Positions 7,009 through 10,880 of a stretch of 10,880 nucleotides of DNA are shown here, in pieces; the stretch's first letter is position 1; every line of letters begins with the position of its first letter. The position numbers and the translations under genes are program-made. The DNA comes from Chloroflexota bacterium (GTDB lineage: Bacteria; Chloroflexota; Dehalococcoidia; Lucifugimonadales; JADFKI01), in the NCBI GenBank assembly GCA_022565015.1, contig JADFKI010000109.1, forward strand, positions 1 to 10,880, in the 5' to 3' direction. The notes under the pieces are model-generated. The model was not told the origin of the DNA and ran no database searches. It saw nothing but the letters and a program-made list of their open reading frames with translations.

Positions 7009-8130
7009 CTAGTTCTCCAGGGCCTGCTCGAGGTCTTCGATCAGATCGGCTGCGTTTTCGATGCCTATTGACAGCCTCAGGAGGTTCTGGGGAGTCTTGG
7101 ATTGAAGGCCTTCGATCGAGGCCCTGTGCTCGATGAGGCTCTCCGTGCCGCCCAGACTCGTGGCGCGCGTGAATAGCTTCACTTTTGCCGCCACGTTCAT
7201 GGCCTCGTCGCGCCCACCCCTGACCTGAAGGGACATCATGCCTCCGAAGCCGGACATCTGTTTCGAGGCGATGGAGTGTCCGGGGTGGTCCTTGAGTCCG
7301 GGATAGTGTACCGCCTCTACCCTCGGGTGGTCCGATAGGAATCGAGCGATACTCATCGCGTTTTCGCCGTGCGCCTTCATGCGCAGATGCAGCGTCCTGA
7401 TGCCGCGATTGACTAGCCAGCAGTCGAAGGGCGACGGCACCGCGCCGTACGTTCTCTGCACCTCCCTGACCCGTCCAAAAAAGTCGTCGTCCGTTGCGGA
7501 CACGACCGCTCCGCCCATCACGTCGCTGTGACCGCCAAGGTACTTCGTCGTGGCGTGGACGACGAGGTCCGCCCCCAGGGCCAGGGGCGTCTGGTTTATG
7601 GGCGTCGCCCAGGTGTTGTCGCAGACGCAGACTGCGCCGGCGTCGTGCGCGATCTGCGCGGTCCGACGGATGTCCGTAACCTTCAGCATGGGGTTGGATG
7701 GGGTCTCGACCCAGATGAGCCGCGTGTTCGGACGCATCGCCTCCTTCACGCGCTCGGGCTCCGTGACATCGGTAAAGGTGGTCTCCAGGCCCCAGCGGGA
7801 GAAGACGTTGCGCAGCAGGGTGGTCGTCCCGTGGTAGCAGTCGTTGGGCGCGACGATATGGTCTCCCGCCGACAGCGCCTGGAATACTGCGGCCGACGCG
7901 GCCGACCCCGACGAGAACGCCGCGGCGCACTGACCGCCTTCGAGGTCTGCCAGCACGGCCTCCAGGCTGCTGCGCGTGGGGTTGCCGCTTCGTGAATAAA
8001 CGAAGCCCCTGGAGTATTCGCCGTCGGCGTCGCGCTCGAAGGTCGTGGACACGTGAATGGGAGGCGCCACCGCTCCGGTCTGGGCGTCGATCTGGTGTCC
8101 CGCCTGGGCGGCGATGGTCTCGATTCTCAT
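7009..8130 (-). CDS. Cystathionine gamma-synthase/lyase-type PLP-dependent enzyme
   Basis: This protein has 373 residues from ATG 8130, a normal length for the Cys/Met-metabolism PLP family (fold type I). The signatures are in order: YSRSGNPTR (Y45, R47, PLP phosphate contact from the partner subunit), DCYHGTT with the stacking Tyr Y99, VETPSNP, CDNTWATP with D171 holding the pyridine nitrogen, and ATTKYLGGHSD with the Schiff-base lysine K196. The C-terminal SLGGTESLIEHRAS is the usual substrate-carboxylate region. The family includes cystathionine gamma-synthase, cystathionine lyases, methionine gamma-lyase and O-acylhomoserine sulfhydrylases. Residues visible here do not separate them and the neighbours are not sulfur genes. 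A start at 8172 is excluded if the promoter at 8172-8200 is used, because transcription would begin inside it; GGGGA precedes the ATG at 8130. It is the first gene of the operon with the GNAT and DUF123 genes. Confidence 0.92.
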   Translation of the reverse strand: MRIETIAAQAGHQIDAQTGAVAPPIHVSTTFERDADGEYSRGFVYSRSGNPTRSSLEAVLADLEGGQCAAAFSSGSAASAAVFQALSAGDHIVAPNDCYHGTTTLLRNVFSRWGLETTFTDVTEPERVKEAMRPNTRLIWVETPSNPMLKVTDIRRTAQIAHDAGAVCVCDNTWATPINQTPLALGADLVVHATTKYLGGHSDVMGGAVVSATDDDFFGRVREVQRTYGAVPSPFDCWLVNRGIRTLHLRMKAHGENAMSIARFLSDHPRVEAVHYPGLKDHPGHSIASKQMSGFGGMMSLQVRGGRDEAMNVAAKVKLFTRATSLGGTESLIEHRASIEGLQSKTPQNLLRLSIGIENAADLIEDLEQALEN

Positions 8131-8171
8131 GGTCTTGTCCCCGCATTCCCGCAAAACAGCAGTATCAGCCA

Positions 8172-8200
8172 ATTCTAGCGCGACGGCACGCCGTTGTCAC
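8172..8200 (-). promoter_or_regulatory. Sigma70-type promoter of the PLP-GNAT-DUF123 operon
   Basis: On the minus strand, GTGACA (8195-8200) and TAGAAT (8172-8177) are spaced by exactly 17 bp, each 5 of 6 to consensus. The start point would be near 8165, giving a leader of about 35 nt to ATG 8130. The -10 covers the longest possible start codon of the gene (8172), which settles the start choice. Confidence 0.65.
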
Positions 8201-8278
8201 ATTCAGTTTGCGGTTCTTTGCCCCCCCATATTTCTCCGACGACATACGGCAAGGCCAACAAAATTATCTCGACGATAC

Positions 8279-8308
8279 ATGGCAGACCCAAAACAATTGA
8301 TTTAGAAT
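8279..8308 (+). promoter_or_regulatory. Possible promoter of the CoA-transferase operon
   Basis: ATGGCA (8279-8284, 4 of 6) and TAGAAT (8303-8308, 5 of 6) lie on the plus strand with an 18-bp spacer. Transcription would start near 8315, about 30 nt before ATG 8346. The -10 hexamer is identical to that of the divergent operon. It is weaker than the minus-strand promoter. Confidence 0.4.
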
Positions 8309-8345
8309 TGCCCACGGGTTGGACGGAACGAAAGGTAACGCATTG

Positions 8346-9548
8346 ATGGAAACGGGCTCGGCAAAAGGACTGCTTTCGGGTGTGAAGGTCCTGGAGTTGG
8401 GTCAGGGCGTATCGGGGCCGTATTGTGGGAAGGTGCTTGCTCAGCTGGGCGCCGAAGTGATAAAAGTCGAGCCCCCCGAAGGTGATCCCGCGCGCATGAT
8501 GGGACCTTTTCCCGACGACGAGCCACACCCGGAGAAGAGCGGACTTTTTTTGGCCCTGAATATGAATAAGCTCGGTGTGACTCTCGACCTTCATGAAGAG
8601 GGTGGAGTCGAAAAGCTCAGGCAACTCGCGGAAAGCTCCGACGTAGTCATCGAGAACCTCCCGCAGGGATACCTGGATGGCCTGGGGCTAGGCTACGAGG
8701 CGTTCAAGGAAGAAAACCCCGGGATGGTTTACACGTCTATCACGTCGTTCGGCTCGTGGGGCCCTTACGCTGATTATAGGCTAACCGATCTCGTGCTCTT
8801 TCACATGAGCGGCCAGGCGCCCGGTCTTTTGGGTCCGGTGGAGGACACTGAAAGTGATCCGCCGATACGCGCGGGCGGGCATCAGGCCGAATTCGTCGTG
8901 GGCATGGCGGCCGCCACGGCAACCTTGCCGGCGCTGTACCGACGGCGCATGACGGGGCTGGGAGCCCACGTCGAGGTGTCGGCGTACGAGGCGATGGTGA
9001 CGCAGCTTATCAGCGGCCTCGCTAACTGTGCCTACGACCGGCCTGCGCCGCCAAGGGACGTGAAGCAGGTCAAGGAGGCCACTACGGGAGGCATCGTGAC
9101 GGCGGTCGGCGGCGTTCTTAGATGCAGCGATGGTTACGTGGCCATATCGCCGAGAGAGGACGCGCAGTGGGAGCGATGGGTCGAGCTCATGGGCGGCCCG
9201 GACTGGGCTTCCGATGAGCGCTTCACGACCCGCGAGGGCAGGGAGGCCAACTTCCCCGAGCTGTGGCGCCTCGTCGAGGGCTGGACCACGGACCATTCCA
9301 AGAAGGACGTGGCCCGATGGGGTCAAGAGCGCCGCATACCCTGCTTTCCCGTGAACACCGTCGAGGACCTTTTCGACGACGGGCATCTGCGCCACAGAGG
9401 GTTCTTTATCGAGCAGGACCACCCTGTTGCCGGGAAGCTGAAGTATCCGGGCGTGCCGTATCGATTATCGGGTGCGGACCTGCCCCTGGCGACGAGACCC
9501 GCACCTCTCCTCGGGGAGCACAACGCCTCGGTCCTGGAAGGGCTCTGA
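8346..9548 (+). CDS. CaiB/BaiF family (class III) CoA-transferase, first copy
   Basis: This protein has 400 residues from ATG 8346 to the TGA at 9546-9548. The N-terminal CoA-binding signature GVKVLELGQG...LAQLGAEVIKVEPPEGDP is complete, followed by NMNKLGVTLDL, VIENLPQGYLDGLGLGYE, YTSITSFGSWGPYADY and the C-terminal GVPYRLSG...PLLGEHN. Class III enzymes move CoA between carboxylic acids through Asp-linked acyl and CoA intermediates. By motif alignment (GGHQAEFVVGM against the usual G-x-x-x-x-D-x-x-x-G-M) the catalytic Asp position is E182 (GAA, 8889-8891). Either it works with Glu or this is a specialised subunit. An in-frame TTG at 8319 is possible but sits at the predicted transcription start, and homologous sequence begins after the ATG. 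The second copy starts 4 nt after its stop. Confidence 0.9.
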   Translation: METGSAKGLLSGVKVLELGQGVSGPYCGKVLAQLGAEVIKVEPPEGDPARMMGPFPDDEPHPEKSGLFLALNMNKLGVTLDLHEEGGVEKLRQLAESSDVVIENLPQGYLDGLGLGYEAFKEENPGMVYTSITSFGSWGPYADYRLTDLVLFHMSGQAPGLLGPVEDTESDPPIRAGGHQAEFVVGMAAATATLPALYRRRMTGLGAHVEVSAYEAMVTQLISGLANCAYDRPAPPRDVKQVKEATTGGIVTAVGGVLRCSDGYVAISPREDAQWERWVELMGGPDWASDERFTTREGREANFPELWRLVEGWTTDHSKKDVARWGQERRIPCFPVNTVEDLFDDGHLRHRGFFIEQDHPVAGKLKYPGVPYRLSGADLPLATRPAPLLGEHNASVLEGL

Positions 9549-9552
9549 AGCG

Positions 9553-10725
9553 ATGAGAGACCTGCCGCTGGACGGCGTGAGGGTAATCGACCTGAGCTGG
9601 GTGATAGCGGGCCCGACCGCCACGCGCTTTCTCGCCATGATGGGAGCGGAGGTTATCAAGGTTGGAAGCGCGCGCAGGCCCGACCCGTCGACGAGGGGAG
9701 CGCCCTTCCAGGCATACAATCAGTCGAAGCTGTACTGCGCGCTCAACGTCTCGGTCCCAGACGGGCTGGAGCTTGCGAAGCGCCTCGTGTCCGTCGCCGA
9801 CATCGTCGTCGAGAATTTTGCCGCGGGCGTCATCGAGCGCATAGGCCTGGGCTACGACGCATTCAGGCAGGTCAGGCCGGACATAATCATGGTCGCGTCT
9901 TCGGGCACCGGCCATACAGGGCCGGATAAGGATTACGTCGCCTACGGAAGCCTGCTGCAATACTACACGGGATGGAACTCGATCTCGGGCTATCCCGGCA
10001 GGGAGCCAATAAAGGGCGGCCTGTGGGCGGACCCGTGGGTCGGCATGGAGCTTGCCATGATAGCGGTCGCCGCGTTGAACCATCGGGCCGCCACGGGCGA
10101 GGGGCAGTATATAGACTTCTCCATGGCCGAAGCGCTCACGTCCACGCTGCCCGAGGCGCTGCTGGACTTCCAGATGAACGGGCGCGTTAGAGAGCCCATA
10201 GGCAATCTGGACGATTCGCACGCGCCGCACAATGTCTACAGGTGCGCCGGAGACGACAAGTGGGTGGCAATCGCCGTCACCGACTGCACTGAATGGCGGG
10301 CTCTCTGTGGGGTCATTGGAAGGCCCGACATGGCGTCCGACCCCGTGCTGGCCACGGCGGATGGTCGCCGGAAACGCCGGGACGAGATAGACCGTGCCAT
10401 AACAGAGTGGACTTTACGGCGCGACCATTACGAGGCCATGCACACGCTGCAACAGGAAGGCGTGCCCGCCGGGCCCTCGCTCGATACATATGACGTGTTC
10501 CACGAGCGGCACCTACGGGAGACTGGATACTTCACCAGGCTGACGACGAGCGACGGCGTTGCCAGGGACCTGCCCGGCCTGGGCTGGCGCATCGATGGCG
10601 AGCCGACGTCGAAGATTGCGGCGGCGCCCGTGCTTGGGCAGCACAATCGGGAGATTTATGGCGCTTTGCTTGGCCTGACTGACGACGAAATCAAGTCACA
10701 TATTGAGAATGGAGTCATCTACTGA
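9553..10725 (+). CDS. CaiB/BaiF family (class III) CoA-transferase, second copy
   Basis: This protein has 390 residues from ATG 9553, with GGAAGGG about 11 nt upstream inside the end of the preceding gene. It shares the family order: DGVRVIDLSWVIAGP, MMGAEVIKV, VENFAAGVIERIGLGYD, an SSGTGHTGP loop and VLGQHN near the end. The catalytic Asp is present at D160 (GAC, 10030-10032) in GGLWADPWVGM, aligned with the Glu of the first copy. The usual Glu after VIKV is Gly here (G38, GGA, 9664-9666). The two copies are clearly diverged, so this is not a recent duplication. The 4-nt gap implies coupled translation and probably balanced amounts of both proteins, as expected for a heteromer such as the two-subunit benzylsuccinate CoA-transferase (BbsEF). 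The actual substrate acid is unknown. Longer in-frame starts back to 9472 lie inside the upstream gene and are unlikely. Confidence 0.9.
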   Translation: MRDLPLDGVRVIDLSWVIAGPTATRFLAMMGAEVIKVGSARRPDPSTRGAPFQAYNQSKLYCALNVSVPDGLELAKRLVSVADIVVENFAAGVIERIGLGYDAFRQVRPDIIMVASSGTGHTGPDKDYVAYGSLLQYYTGWNSISGYPGREPIKGGLWADPWVGMELAMIAVAALNHRAATGEGQYIDFSMAEALTSTLPEALLDFQMNGRVREPIGNLDDSHAPHNVYRCAGDDKWVAIAVTDCTEWRALCGVIGRPDMASDPVLATADGRRKRRDEIDRAITEWTLRRDHYEAMHTLQQEGVPAGPSLDTYDVFHERHLRETGYFTRLTTSDGVARDLPGLGWRIDGEPTSKIAAAPVLGQHNREIYGALLGLTDDEIKSHIENGVIY

Positions 10726-10772
10726 AAGCGGCCTGGCGCGGCGTGGAAGATGCATGTGCATATGCTGATATA

Positions 10773-10779
10773 GGGAGGG
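10773..10779 (+). promoter_or_regulatory. Strong Shine-Dalgarno of the crotonase gene
   Basis: GGGAGGG lies about 6 nt upstream of ATG 10786 and is the strongest ribosome binding site in the window. It fixes the start of the truncated last gene. The 60-bp gap after the second CoA-transferase shows no terminator, so read-through from the operon is likely. Confidence 0.6.
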
Positions 10780-10785
10780 AACGCA

Positions 10786-10880
10786 ATGGGTGTCCTGTAC
10801 GAAAAGAAGGGACATATCGCATACATTACCATCGACAATCCGGAGAAGGCCAACATCCTGGATCGCGCTACTTCCAACGA
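10786..10880 (+). CDS. Enoyl-CoA hydratase/isomerase (crotonase) family, 3' part outside the window
   Basis: Only the first 31 codons are present. VLYEKKGHIAYITIDNPEKAN is the standard crotonase opening: the first beta-strand with YxxxGxIAxITxxxPEKxN. The oxyanion-hole and catalytic Glu regions lie beyond the window, so hydratase, isomerase, dehydratase or hydrolase activity cannot be separated. In place of the frequent N-A-L after the Lys-x-Asn, the sequence reads N-I-L-D, a common variant. Placement 60 bp after two CoA-transferases suggests it acts on the acyl-CoA they produce. Confidence 0.8.
   Translation, partial: MGVLYEKKGHIAYITIDNPEKANILDRATSN

Noticed and set aside
6995..8146. 383-codon minus-strand frame overlapping the PLP enzyme gene
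   Set aside because: It is an Arg/Gly/Pro-rich shadow of the cystathionine gamma-synthase-type gene, which has all catalytic motifs in its own frame.
8175..8624. 149-codon minus-strand frame antisense to the first CoA-transferase start
   Set aside because: It lies opposite well-conserved coding sequence and across both promoters; its sequence resembles no known family.
1..10880. tRNA, rRNA, CRISPR array, insertion sequence or phage genes
   Set aside because: No cloverleaf-like segment, regularly spaced repeats, transposase or integrase sequence, or phage structural gene could be seen on either strand.

Overview
The window is GC-rich bacterial DNA with short intergenic gaps and recognisable sigma70-type promoters. 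The gene set (tandem class III CoA-transferases next to a crotonase, a lone TPP enzyme, an Asp-box protein, a large FtsX-type permease) and a GTAGGGGC...GCCCCTAC palindrome between convergent genes recall Chloroflexota of the Dehalococcoidia/SAR202 type. That placement is an inference from gene flavour; there is no rRNA or other marker gene here.

Layout. (1) 1-833, plus: the 3' part of an Asp-box (BNR-like) beta-propeller protein. (2) 834-919: a convergent gap with a perfect 16-bp hairpin. (3) 920-2560, minus: a three-domain thiamine-diphosphate enzyme of the acetolactate synthase type, with a near-consensus promoter and a good ribosome binding site. (4) 2901-3578, plus: a spermidine-synthase-like methyltransferase-fold protein. 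(5) 3645 to about 3935, plus: the start of a membrane-anchored protein of unknown function, which runs head-on into (6) 3767-5710, minus: an FtsX/MacB-type ABC permease missing its second half. (7) 5949-8130, minus: a tight three-gene operon of a cystathionine gamma-synthase-type PLP enzyme, a GNAT acetyltransferase and a DUF123 (GIY-YIG-related) protein. (8) 8131-8345: a divergent promoter region. (9) 8346-10880, plus: two CaiB/BaiF CoA-transferases in tandem and the start of an enoyl-CoA hydratase/isomerase.

How the genes may work together. The rightmost operon looks like CoA activation of a carboxylic acid by CoA transfer, followed by crotonase chemistry. Its two transferases differ at signature residues: the first has Glu where the catalytic Asp is expected, and the second keeps Asp but has lost the Glu of the usual KVE motif. 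A heteromeric enzyme is therefore worth testing. The PLP enzyme operon is transcribed away from it and has no obvious shared pathway.

Most notable anomaly. Around 3.77-3.94 kb two convergent reading frames overlap and both appear incomplete: a plus-strand gene with a clear start but no credible continuation, and a minus-strand permease that ends early. This looks like a deletion/rearrangement scar or an assembly junction, so linkage between the left third and the rest of the window should be treated with caution. I did not find a convincing new biological system.
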